A stretch of 44,991 nucleotides of DNA, taken from positions 1 through 44,991 of the forward strand of contig CAZOJY010000014.1 in NCBI GenBank assembly GCA_964580235.1, read 5' to 3'. Positions 6,736-14,666 of this stretch are shown one piece after another; position 1 is the first letter of the stretch, and each line of letters starts with the position of its first letter. The DNA comes from G020348385 sp964580235 (lineage in GTDB: Bacteria; Acidobacteriota; Aminicenantia; Aminicenantales; Aminicenantaceae). A model generated the notes under the pieces. The model did no database searches. It was not told the DNA's origin and saw only the letters and a list, made by a program, of their open reading frames with translations. The translations under genes and the position numbers were made by a program.

Positions 6736-8646
6736 ATGTCCATCGCGGATGTCCAGAGAGTTCATTTTGTGGCCCATTCAGGTTTGAAAAAAACCTTCCT
6801 CACCTCTCTTCAGGAAGAAGGGCTTTTGCAGATAGAAAAGGCCAATTTCGCAAATCTGGGACTCAGTACGCCTTTTGCCGAAGTCACACATATTGAACAT
6901 CAGCTTCACCGGTTGTCCCACGCCTTGGATTATCTTTCCCGATGGGAAAATAGGGGATGGACAGAAAAATTATTTGCTCAGAAGCCGCAGGTATCCAGTC
7001 AGGAAAAGAAGGAGATCCTTAACGAGGATTTTACTCCCTTGTTGGACCAGATTGAAAATCTCGAAAAGAAAAAAAATGAGATATTTTCCCATATCCGGTT
7101 TTTGGATAAAGAAGTGGAATTTTTACAATCTCTGCTAGGCCTGGAATTGCCTGTCAAGTTGGTAGCGGACACGGATACAACTCAAGTGCTCATGGGCGTT
7201 ATGACGCTGACTTCTTTTAAAGAATTATTGAGAGAAACAGAAGATGATGCTTTTTGGAGTTGTGTCATATCTAAGGGAAAAAGGAACGTCTGTCTTATTC
7301 TTGTTTATTTGAAAAACCAGAGAGAACATTTCCAAAAGCTTCTGAAGGAGAAGACTTTTAATCCGTTGTACTTCACCGAATCCATGCGGGAGAAAGCAGG
7401 TGATCAGGATAAAGTCAGGGATGTTATCCAGAAACTTAGAGCTGAAAGATCGCTCAGCGAAAAAAAACGGGATAAACTGGAAGGGGAGGGAGAGCGGTTG
7501 ATGCTGTTCCGGGAACAGTTGATGCGGATCCATGATGTTTTGCTCAATGAACGAGAAAAATGTCTGTCATCCCGAAATCTTGGTGAAACGGCCAAGGCCT
7601 TCTTTCTGGAGGGCTGGATAAAAACCGTCGATATTCCAAGACTCGAGGCCAAACTGATGCCTTACTCTGAGCTGGCCCAGTGCTACTTTCGCCCCCCACT
7701 TCCAGAGGAAGATCCCCCGATTATCCTGGAGAATCCCAGGATTGGGAGACCTTTCGAAATCATAACTAAACTTTATGGCCTTCCCAAGGCAGGAACTCTA
7801 GATCCCACGCTTTATCTTGCTCCTTTTTTCTTTCTGTTTGTGGGATTGGCCGTTAGCGAGGCCGGGTACGGGCTTCTCGTCGCCCTTTTGAGTTTCCTTT
7901 ATTTGAAGTTTGCCAAACCGAAGGGAGGATTGCGTCAGTTTTTGATTCTTATGGCTACACTTGGCGTGTCGACTATCATTCTCGGGACGTTGGTTGGAGG
8001 TTGGTTCGGGTTTCCGATCCCGAAGCTGATGGTTCTGGATCCCCTCAAGGACCCAGTTTCCTTTCTCATCCTGTCCCTTGCTCTTGGATTCATCCAAGTT
8101 TGGTTTGGAACACTTTTAAACGTGATTTCAGGATTCAAGAGCAGAGATTATCTGCACGCCATTTTCGTCCAAGGCGGCTGGTTACTCCTTCTGCCTTCTT
8201 TGCTTCTATACGTGTTGGCCAAACAAACTGTTTGGGGGATTCTCGGGCTCGTTGGGGCCGCAGGAATCGTGTTTTTTGCTGCTCCCAGCCGAAATCCTTT
8301 GGCGCGTATCTTTGGAGGGCTCTACAACCTGTACGATATCTCTCGATATCTGGCGGATGTTCTTTCCTACTCCCGGCTGCTTGCACTGGGTTTGGCGACC
8401 AGTGTTATTGCCATGGTTGTGAATACGCTTTGTCAAGAGGCCCTGGGTATCCCCTGGATTGGGTGGTTTTTTGCCGCCTTTATTTTTGTAGGGGGTCATC
8501 TTTTTAATCTGGGAATAAGCTTTCTTGGAGGATTTGTCCATTCCATGCGGCTTCAGTTTGTGGAATTTTTCAGCAAGTTTTTTAAGTCAGGAGGAAAGCC
8601 GTTCAAACCATTCGCGTTGGAAAGCAAATACGTCGAATTTATTTAA
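6736..8646 (+). CDS. V-type ATPase subunit I (membrane stator, a-subunit)
   Basis: A 636-residue subunit I/a that forms the ion half-channels against the proteolipid ring. Residues about 1-345 are a cytoplasmic domain with coiled coils. From about 355 there are seven or eight membrane helices, starting at FFFLFVGLAVSEAGYGLL. The essential arginine of the ion path is Arg547 in VLSYSRLLALGLA. The family signatures GLPKAGTLDPT and LGISFLGGFVHSMRLQFVEF are present. The length is normal. A palindromic element separates it from subunit K. Confidence 0.93.
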   Translation: MSIADVQRVHFVAHSGLKKTFLTSLQEEGLLQIEKANFANLGLSTPFAEVTHIEHQLHRLSHALDYLSRWENRGWTEKLFAQKPQVSSQEKKEILNEDFTPLLDQIENLEKKKNEIFSHIRFLDKEVEFLQSLLGLELPVKLVADTDTTQVLMGVMTLTSFKELLRETEDDAFWSCVISKGKRNVCLILVYLKNQREHFQKLLKEKTFNPLYFTESMREKAGDQDKVRDVIQKLRAERSLSEKKRDKLEGEGERLMLFREQLMRIHDVLLNEREKCLSSRNLGETAKAFFLEGWIKTVDIPRLEAKLMPYSELAQCYFRPPLPEEDPPIILENPRIGRPFEIITKLYGLPKAGTLDPTLYLAPFFFLFVGLAVSEAGYGLLVALLSFLYLKFAKPKGGLRQFLILMATLGVSTIILGTLVGGWFGFPIPKLMVLDPLKDPVSFLILSLALGFIQVWFGTLLNVISGFKSRDYLHAIFVQGGWLLLLPSLLLYVLAKQTVWGILGLVGAAGIVFFAAPSRNPLARIFGGLYNLYDISRYLADVLSYSRLLALGLATSVIAMVVNTLCQEALGIPWIGWFFAAFIFVGGHLFNLGISFLGGFVHSMRLQFVEFFSKFFKSGGKPFKPFALESKYVEFI

Positions 8647-8649
8647 TGC

Positions 8650-8797
8650 CTGGATTATTCACAAGCCGATCCAACCTGCCCGGTGAGATTGACTTGCCTG
8701 AAAGGCAGTGACTGCCGATGATAAGAATGAAAGACTTTGAAAATTTGATTATCTTTAGAATGCATGTCCTGATCGGCGGTTTTTATGAATAATCCAG
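8650..8797. repeat. MITE-like palindromic element inside the V-ATPase operon
   Basis: Terminal arms CTGGATTATTCACAA (8650-8664) and TTTATGAATAATCCAG (8782-8797) are inverted copies with one mismatch. Inside are a TTGCCTGAAAGGCAG hairpin (about 8693-8708) and GCCGAT/ATCGGC motifs. The element is about 148 bp, has no coding potential and fills the gap between subunits I and K. The arms belong to the ATTATTCAT repeat family found at both ends of the window and near 28989. Confidence 0.65.
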
Positions 8798-8816
8798 AAA
8801 ATAGGAGGTGGCTGAG

Positions 8817-9290
8817 ATGACACTAGGATTAACATTAGCCATACTGGGAGGAGCCCTTGCTGTTATTCTCGGGGGGATTGGTTCAGCGATCGGTGTTGGG
8901 CTTGCCGGTCAGGCCTCGAGCGGAGTTATGAGTGAGGACCCTGAAAAATTCGGGAGCCTTCTCTTGCTTGTTGCTCTTCCGGGGACACAAGGAATTTATG
9001 GTTTTTTGAGCTCTTTTTTGATCATTTTAAAACTGGGATTGACGGGAGGAACCCTGGCCTCACCATCAGTTTTCCAAGGATGGCAAATTTTGATAGCCGC
9101 TCTTCCGGTGGCATTCACCGGTCTCGTATCTGGAATCCATCAGGGGAAAGTCTGTGCTTCGGGCGTTTATATGGTGGCCAAACAGCCCAAAGATTTGATG
9201 AAGCCGGTGATCATGGCTGCGCTTGTGGAAACCTATGCTGTCCTTGGCCTGCTCATCACCATCCTCCTTCTCAATGGCATTTCCATATGA
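8817..9290 (+). CDS. V-type ATPase subunit K (proteolipid ring), Na+-type ligands
   Basis: A 157-residue proteolipid with four membrane helices in two hairpins, that is, a duplicated 16-kDa type rather than a single 8-kDa hairpin. Ring residues match the Na+ site of Enterococcus hirae NtpK: Leu54, Thr57, Gln58 and Tyr61 in LPGTQGIYG, Gln109 in IHQG and Glu138 in ALVETYA. Coupling to Na+ is therefore likely. The first hairpin lacks a carboxylate, as in NtpK. The ATG at 8817 is chosen because AGGAGG (8803-8808) lies 8 nt upstream; the GTG at 8808 would overlap that site. Confidence 0.93.
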   Translation: MTLGLTLAILGGALAVILGGIGSAIGVGLAGQASSGVMSEDPEKFGSLLLLVALPGTQGIYGFLSSFLIILKLGLTGGTLASPSVFQGWQILIAALPVAFTGLVSGIHQGKVCASGVYMVAKQPKDLMKPVIMAALVETYAVLGLLITILLLNGISI

Positions 9291-9317
9291 GTAAAGTCAA
9301 GTTGTGAATCGACAACG

Positions 9318-9734
9318 ATGAGTCTGGAAAAAATATTAAACAAGATCCTGGAAGAGGCCCAGAGAGAAGCCGAGCAGATTGTTCTTGAAAGCCGTCAGAA
9401 AGCGGATACGATAAGGCGAGACGCTAAGAAACAGGGCGGGATTCTGGCTAAAACCCTGCTTGAACAGGCTGAAAGGCAGGGGAATCTCGAAGCCAGCCGA
9501 CTGGTGACCCAGGCCCGCCTCGAGAAAAAAATCAAAGTCCTTGAGTGCAAAAAAGATTTGATCGAAGAGGTTTTGGATAAAACTTTTCGAGAACAAAAGG
9601 GAGAAAAAATCGGATTGAAGCGAAAAATAATCCTTAAGGATGGTGAACAGGAGGAGTTTGTTGGTCAAGGAGAACTGAAGGAGGAGCTTAGATCGAGACT
9701 GGAAAAAAATATTGCCGAGGTCTTGAAGATATGA
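9318..9734 (+). CDS. V-type ATPase subunit E (peripheral stalk), short form
   Basis: A 138-residue subunit E, which forms the stator stalk with G/H. Residues 1-90 form a long charged helix with ALEQA-type heptads. A small C-terminal part (about 90-138) corresponds to only part of the usual globular domain, since typical E subunits have about 180-200 residues. No frameshift remnant is seen after the stop, which overlaps the start of subunit C in an ATGA arrangement. The short form therefore seems genuine. The assignment rests on operon position as much as on sequence. Confidence 0.75.
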   Translation: MSLEKILNKILEEAQREAEQIVLESRQKADTIRRDAKKQGGILAKTLLEQAERQGNLEASRLVTQARLEKKIKVLECKKDLIEEVLDKTFREQKGEKIGLKRKIILKDGEQEEFVGQGELKEELRSRLEKNIAEVLKI

Positions 9735-10516
9735 GCCGAATTTCCCGGTTGGACTACGCCTATGCTGTTGGGCAAGTCCGTGCCCTGGAGAAAAACCTCA
9801 TATCCAAACCCGCATTCAGCGAGGCAGCCGGAGAAAAAGACTTCCCTTCCACACTAAAAATCATTTTTGATGAAGGGCAGTTTCATCAGGAAAAAATCGA
9901 GATCCAAAACTCAGAACATCTGGATGAGTTTTTATATCGAGAAAAATCCGAATTACATGCTCTTATTTCCAATATTCTCATCGAAAAAGGGATCGAAAAT
10001 ATTATTAGAGGAGTCGATCAGCCTGATAAAGTCCTCTCCTTGTCTCGAGCCTTAGAATATCCTTTTATCACAGATTATTTGCGCCATAAAATTGATCTTG
10101 CCAACCTTAAAATTTTCTGTCGGGCTAAATATCTTGAGCTCCCGTACGAAAAAATGGAAAGATTATTGTTGCAGGGAGGATTTGTAGATGTGAGCGTTTT
10201 GCTGGGAGGCTTTGATCTTTCTTTCGGAGAAATCGGGGAGAGGCTCCATGCTTCGGGCTACCAATCCGTTTGGATCCAGGCAACGGATGATCTTGTGGAG
10301 AAGGAGACTTTTGTTGCCCTTGAAAGGGAATTTGAGAACTTTCTGATGGGCTACCTGAAAAAGGCAAAGTTTATCGTTTTTGGCCCTGAGCCTGTGTTTG
10401 CGTATGCCCAGGCAAAAAAAAAAGAATTACAGCTTGTCAGGCTGTTAGGTGTGGGCAAACTCAACCAGATCCCGCCAGAGGTATTGAAAGATAGAATCAG
10501 TGAGACCTATGTTTGA
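9731..10516 (+). CDS. V-type ATPase subunit C (d-type central stalk connector)
   Basis: A 261-residue subunit C (NtpC/d-like), which joins the central rotor to the proteolipid ring. The DYAYAVGQVRALE start and the C-terminal region (FGPEPVFAYAQAKKKELQLVRLL) match the family signature PEPLIGYLLAKENEIRNLR in pattern. The protein is shorter than the usual 320-350 residues; the middle helical repeats seem reduced. It lies between E and F in the canonical ntp order and overlaps both neighbours. Confidence 0.85.
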   Translation: MSRISRLDYAYAVGQVRALEKNLISKPAFSEAAGEKDFPSTLKIIFDEGQFHQEKIEIQNSEHLDEFLYREKSELHALISNILIEKGIENIIRGVDQPDKVLSLSRALEYPFITDYLRHKIDLANLKIFCRAKYLELPYEKMERLLLQGGFVDVSVLLGGFDLSFGEIGERLHASGYQSVWIQATDDLVEKETFVALEREFENFLMGYLKKAKFIVFGPEPVFAYAQAKKKELQLVRLLGVGKLNQIPPEVLKDRISETYV

Positions 10517-10859
10517 CGGGCTAAAAAAAGTGGCCGTGATCGGGGAAAAAGACTTGGTGTTTGCCTTCAGGGCTCTGGGGATAAAAACCTATTTTCCCCG
10601 CAATTTAGAGAAAGCACGGGAAATCTTAAAAGGTCTAGAACAGGAGAATATTGTCCTTTGTTTTTTACACCAGAGTCTCCTCGAACCCCTCCAGGAAGAG
10701 AGGGAAGCCCTGGGGAAAAAGTTAATTCCGGTGGTAGTAGGATTTTCTGATTACAGAAAAATCGCGGATCATCTGGAGAGCACGATAAAAGAAATGGCGG
10801 TGAAGGCCACTGGATCTGACGCATTGGTGAAAAGAAGAGGAAACCATGAAACAAGGTAA
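10509..10859 (+). CDS. V-type ATPase subunit F (central stalk)
   Basis: A 116-residue subunit F (NtpG in Enterococcus), part of the rotor axle with subunit D. The start MFDGLKKVAVIGEKDLVFAF matches the family opening (V-A-V-I-G-D-x-D-x-x-x-G-F). It has a Rossmann-like core and a helical C-terminus. It overlaps the end of subunit C by 8 nt and the start of subunit A by 14 nt. A GTG at 10500 is an alternative start; the ATG at 10509 fits the family N-terminus better. Confidence 0.88.
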   Translation: MFDGLKKVAVIGEKDLVFAFRALGIKTYFPRNLEKAREILKGLEQENIVLCFLHQSLLEPLQEEREALGKKLIPVVVGFSDYRKIADHLESTIKEMAVKATGSDALVKRRGNHETR

Positions 10860-12603
10860 AATCATTCGTGTTGCCGGACCTCTTGTTGTGGCGTCCGGAT
10901 GTCTCGGTGCCAAGATGTACGATATGGTAAAAATCGGCGAGCTGGGATTGATCGGGGAGATTATCGAACTTAGAGAGGATTGTGCTTTTATACAGGTATA
11001 CGAAGACACAACTGGTGTTGGTCCGGAAGAACCTGTTTATTTGACGGGTCGGCCTCTCAGTGTGGAATTGGGACCGGGGCTGGTCAGCTCGATATACGAT
11101 GGCATCCAGAGACCCCTGGACATAATCAGAGGCAACGAGGGGGACTTTGTTACCAGGGGGGTAGAAGTCCCGGCTCTCGATCGGAAGAAAAAATGGGAAT
11201 TTTTTCCGTTGGTCCAAAAGGAACAGTCGGTGCAGGCCGGAGATATTCTAGGTGAAATTGAGGAAACTTCTTTGATAAAGCATAAAATCATGGTGCCTCC
11301 GGAATATGAGGGAAAGGTAATCGAAATTAAAAAAGGAATGTTTCCCGTTGAAACTGTTGTGGCTAAAATTCAAACAGAGGATCAGATTCACGACGTCAAG
11401 ATGTTTCAGACTTGGTCCATCCGAAAAAATAGGGAAGTCCGGGAGCGATTGATGCCTGGGGACCCTTTAACCACTGGCCAGAGAGTTCTGGATACGCTGT
11501 TTCCGCTGACAAAGGGCGGGACGGCCTGTGTGCCGGGTCCTTTCGGCAGCGGGAAAACAGTTGTTCAACACCAGTTAGCCAAGTGGTCAGATGCCCAGAT
11601 CATCGTGTTTGTGGCTTGTGGCGAGAGGGGCAATGAGGTTGCGGACCTTTTGCTGAGCTTTCCGGAATTGAAGGATCCCCATTCCGGCTACCCTCTTCTC
11701 GAGAGGACGATCATTATCGCCAATACCTCCAATATGCCCGTTGCGGCCAGGGAAGCTTCGATCTACACGGGAATGACCATCGCGGAATATTTCCGGGATA
11801 TGGGATACTCTGTTGCCTTGATGGCCGATTCGTCCAGCCGGTGGGCAGAGGCCCTGCGGGAGATTTCAGGACGCATGGAGGAAATGCCAGGGGAAGAGGG
11901 ATATCCTGCCTATCTGGCAAGCCGGATTGCCGAGTTTTACGAGAGGGCCGGCAAAGTGATCTGCCTGGGGTCTGAGGGACGTCAGGGTGCTTTGAGTGTT
12001 ATCGGGGCGGTCTCTCCCCCAGGAGGAGATCTGTCCGATCCCGTTGTCCAATCCACGCTGAAGGTGGTCAAGGTTTTTTGGGCTCTGGATGATCGATTGG
12101 CCAATATGCGGCATTTTCCGGCCATCAACTGGCTCCTCAGCTATTCTTTGTATACCGAAGACATCAAGGAATATTGGAAAGAACAGGTTGCTGAGGATTT
12201 TGTTGACCTCCGGCAAACAGCAATGCTCTTGCTGGAGGAGGAGTCGGAACTTCAAGAGATTGCACGGCTTGTGGGAGTGGAGTCCCTTGCTCTGAGAGAA
12301 CGGCTTGTCCTGGAATCGGCCCGCTCTATCCGAGAGGATTTTCTCCATCAGAATGCCTTTCATCCCCAGGATACTTATACGTCCCTCAGGAAGCAGTACT
12401 TGATGCTTCGGACCATCATCCATTTTCACAACTCTGGTATCCAAGCCCTGGAGGATGGGGTAAGTCTTGAGGAAATCGAGGCTTTGGAAGTCAGAGAAAA
12501 AATATCTAAAATGAAATTTTTACCTGAAGAGGATGCTGAACTCCTCGATGTCTTCATACAGATAGATAAATCCTTCAAAAATGTATTGAAAGCCATAGAA
12601 TGA
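10846..12603 (+). CDS. V-type ATPase catalytic subunit A
   Basis: A 585-residue catalytic subunit that hydrolyses or makes ATP in the V1 head. Domains in order: N-terminal beta-barrel (1-70), the inserted bulge domain typical of V/A-type A subunits (about 110-180), then the nucleotide-binding core. The Walker A motif GPFGSGKT lies at 231-238, with the catalytic GERGNE glutamate shortly after and the MADSSSRWAEALRE signature near 325. The length matches the family. Its stop and an ATG of subunit B overlap as ATGA. Confidence 0.97.
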   Translation: MKQGKIIRVAGPLVVASGCLGAKMYDMVKIGELGLIGEIIELREDCAFIQVYEDTTGVGPEEPVYLTGRPLSVELGPGLVSSIYDGIQRPLDIIRGNEGDFVTRGVEVPALDRKKKWEFFPLVQKEQSVQAGDILGEIEETSLIKHKIMVPPEYEGKVIEIKKGMFPVETVVAKIQTEDQIHDVKMFQTWSIRKNREVRERLMPGDPLTTGQRVLDTLFPLTKGGTACVPGPFGSGKTVVQHQLAKWSDAQIIVFVACGERGNEVADLLLSFPELKDPHSGYPLLERTIIIANTSNMPVAAREASIYTGMTIAEYFRDMGYSVALMADSSSRWAEALREISGRMEEMPGEEGYPAYLASRIAEFYERAGKVICLGSEGRQGALSVIGAVSPPGGDLSDPVVQSTLKVVKVFWALDDRLANMRHFPAINWLLSYSLYTEDIKEYWKEQVAEDFVDLRQTAMLLLEEESELQEIARLVGVESLALRERLVLESARSIREDFLHQNAFHPQDTYTSLRKQYLMLRTIIHFHNSGIQALEDGVSLEEIEALEVREKISKMKFLPEEDAELLDVFIQIDKSFKNVLKAIE

Positions 12604-12611
12604 GGGAAAGA

Positions 12612-13988
12612 ATGTATAAAGAGTATTTGACGGTATCCAATATCGTTGGTCCCCTGGTCATCGTCGAAAAAATTCGAGATGTAAAATATGGAGAGCTTGT
12701 AGAGATAGAAACAGGAAAAGGGCTGTTGCGGAGGGGCACGGTTTTGGATATCTCGACGGAAAAGGCTGTTGTCCAGGTTTTTGAGGGGACAGTTGGCCTG
12801 GATGTGGACAAGTCTCGCGTGAGATTCCTCGGCCGATCCCAGCAGTTGGGTGTTTCAGAGGAAATAATCGGCCGTGTATTTGATGGATCTGGTAAGCCTA
12901 AAGACAGAGGGCCTCAAATCATTGCGGATAAAATGCTGGATATCACGGGAGATCCGATAAATCCTCAGGCCCGAGATTATCCCTCCGAATTTATACAAAC
13001 CGGGATTTCTTCTATCGACGGCATGAACCCCCTGGTTAGAGGGCAAAAACTTCCTCTTTTCTCCGGAAGCGGGCTTCCTCATCCCAGGATTGCGGCACAG
13101 ATTGCCCGTCAAGCGACTGTTCTGGGCAAGAAAGAACGGTTTGCTGTGGTTTTTGCGGCTATGGGGATTACTTTCGAGGAGGCCAATTTTTTTATCGAGG
13201 ATTTCCGGAATACCGGGGCTTTGGAAAGGGCCGTTCTGTTTTTGAATCTGGCCAATGAGCCCCCTATCGAAAGAATCGCCACTCCTCGCCTGGCCTTGAC
13301 CTGTGCAGAATACCTGGCTTTTGAGCTGGATATGCACGTTCTCGTGGTTCTCGTGGATATGACATTTTATGCGGAAGCTTTGCGAGAGATTTCTGCTGCG
13401 CGGAAAGAAATTCCGGGGAGAAGAGGATACCCTGGCTATCTTTACACGGATTTAGCCTCGATGTATGAAAGGGCAGGCCGGATTAAGGGCAAAAAAGGAT
13501 CGATCACCATGATTCCGATCCTGACCATGCCGGAGGATGACAAGACTCATCCGATAGCGGATCTGACGGGTTATATCACAGAAGGACAGATCATGCTCAG
13601 CCGGGAATTGCACCGCAAAGGGATTTATCCTCCGATCGATGTCCTCCCCAGCCTCTCGCGGCTGAAAGATAAGGGTATCGGCGAGGAAAAAACGCGGCAG
13701 GATCATGCGGATGTGCTGAACCAGCTCTTTGCCTGTTACGCCAGGGGAAAAGAAGCCAGGGAGCTGGCGCTGATCTTGGGAGAAGCCGCTCTTTCGGATA
13801 TTGACAGGATATATCTGCAGTTTGCGGAGCGTTTTGAGGATGAGTTCGTCAGGCAGAACGAATTTGAATCACGATCTATACTGAATACGCTGGATTTGGG
13901 GTGGAAACTGTTGCGCAGCGTACCGCGGCCTGAGTTGAAAAGGATACGGCCCGAATATCTGGATAAATACTACCCTGAGGGAAAATGA
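12612..13988 (+). CDS. V-type ATPase regulatory subunit B
   Basis: A 458-residue non-catalytic B subunit alternating with A in the V1 hexamer. It starts MYKEYLTVSNIVGPLVIVEK, in register with Enterococcus NtpB. It lacks a true P-loop, having SGSGLPHPRIAAQI in that place as is usual for B. It contains ALREISAARKEIPGRRGYPG, which lines the A-B interface. The ATG at 12612 (after GAGGG) is chosen over the one at 12600 that overlaps the subunit A stop. Its end overlaps subunit D as ATGA. Confidence 0.96.
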   Translation: MYKEYLTVSNIVGPLVIVEKIRDVKYGELVEIETGKGLLRRGTVLDISTEKAVVQVFEGTVGLDVDKSRVRFLGRSQQLGVSEEIIGRVFDGSGKPKDRGPQIIADKMLDITGDPINPQARDYPSEFIQTGISSIDGMNPLVRGQKLPLFSGSGLPHPRIAAQIARQATVLGKKERFAVVFAAMGITFEEANFFIEDFRNTGALERAVLFLNLANEPPIERIATPRLALTCAEYLAFELDMHVLVVLVDMTFYAEALREISAARKEIPGRRGYPGYLYTDLASMYERAGRIKGKKGSITMIPILTMPEDDKTHPIADLTGYITEGQIMLSRELHRKGIYPPIDVLPSLSRLKDKGIGEEKTRQDHADVLNQLFACYARGKEARELALILGEAALSDIDRIYLQFAERFEDEFVRQNEFESRSILNTLDLGWKLLRSVPRPELKRIRPEYLDKYYPEGK

Positions 13989-14596
13989 GACTTAACGTTA
14001 ATCCCAACCGGATGGAACTTTTGCGGCTGCGCCGGCGTCTTGTTCTGGCTGAGCGCGGGCATAAGCTCCTCAAGGACAAACTGGAAGAAATTATGAGGCG
14101 TTTTTTGGAGATTATGCGCCGCTTGTACGATATTCATTCTGGCGTCAACACAAAGTGGACAAAAATCCTCCTCTCCTTCGGGCTTGTGCGGGGCCGGAGT
14201 TCCCGAAAAGAACTGGACCGCATGATTCCAGAAGGGGAGTTTTCTTTGGATATAAAAAAGGAAAAAATCTTCAATCTCTCCATACCGCGTTTTTTTATCA
14301 AGGACTGGACGATCTCTGATTATGATCTTTTGAACACGGAAGCAGAATTAGACGTGGGAGTAAAAAAGATGCAGGAAATGATGGAGGATCTGTTGGAGAT
14401 GGCCCGGCTTTGGAAGTCTGGCGAGCTTCTGAGTCATGAAATCGAGGTCACCCGGCGGCGGGTAAATGCTCTGGAACACATTTTGATTCCCAACATCAAA
14501 GAAACCATCCATTACATTTCTAACCGGCTCGAGGAGATGGAGCGGTCCTATCAGGTGCAGCTGATGAGGGTCAAAGAAATCGTCCGCTCCCACTAA
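13985..14596 (+). CDS. V-type ATPase subunit D (central rotor shaft)
   Basis: A 203-residue subunit D, the antiparallel coiled-coil shaft of the rotor. It opens with NPNRMELLRLRRRLVLAERG, matching the family signature (P-T-R-M-x-L-x-x-L-K-x-R-L-x-x-A-x-x-G). It ends in a long helix containing RRRVNALEHILIPNIKETI, also typical (R-R-V-N-A-L-E). It is the last gene of the V-ATPase operon and converges on the NamZ gene 70 nt away. No clear terminator is seen between them. Confidence 0.95.
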   Translation: MRLNVNPNRMELLRLRRRLVLAERGHKLLKDKLEEIMRRFLEIMRRLYDIHSGVNTKWTKILLSFGLVRGRSSRKELDRMIPEGEFSLDIKKEKIFNLSIPRFFIKDWTISDYDLLNTEAELDVGVKKMQEMMEDLLEMARLWKSGELLSHEIEVTRRRVNALEHILIPNIKETIHYISNRLEEMERSYQVQLMRVKEIVRSH

Positions 14597-14666
14597 CCCG
14601 CGGATTGTGACCGGTTGCAGATTATCGCTACATTTGTGTATGGTGGGGCGGATTGGCTTGGGGTGG

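Noticed and set aside
8001..8507. 168-codon frame inside the subunit I gene
   Set aside because: Shadow of the membrane domain of subunit I in another frame; low-complexity and without motifs.
12600..12611. Earlier start for V-ATPase subunit B at 12600
   Set aside because: The ATG at 12612 has a better ribosome site and matches the family N-terminus; the earlier one cannot be fully excluded.
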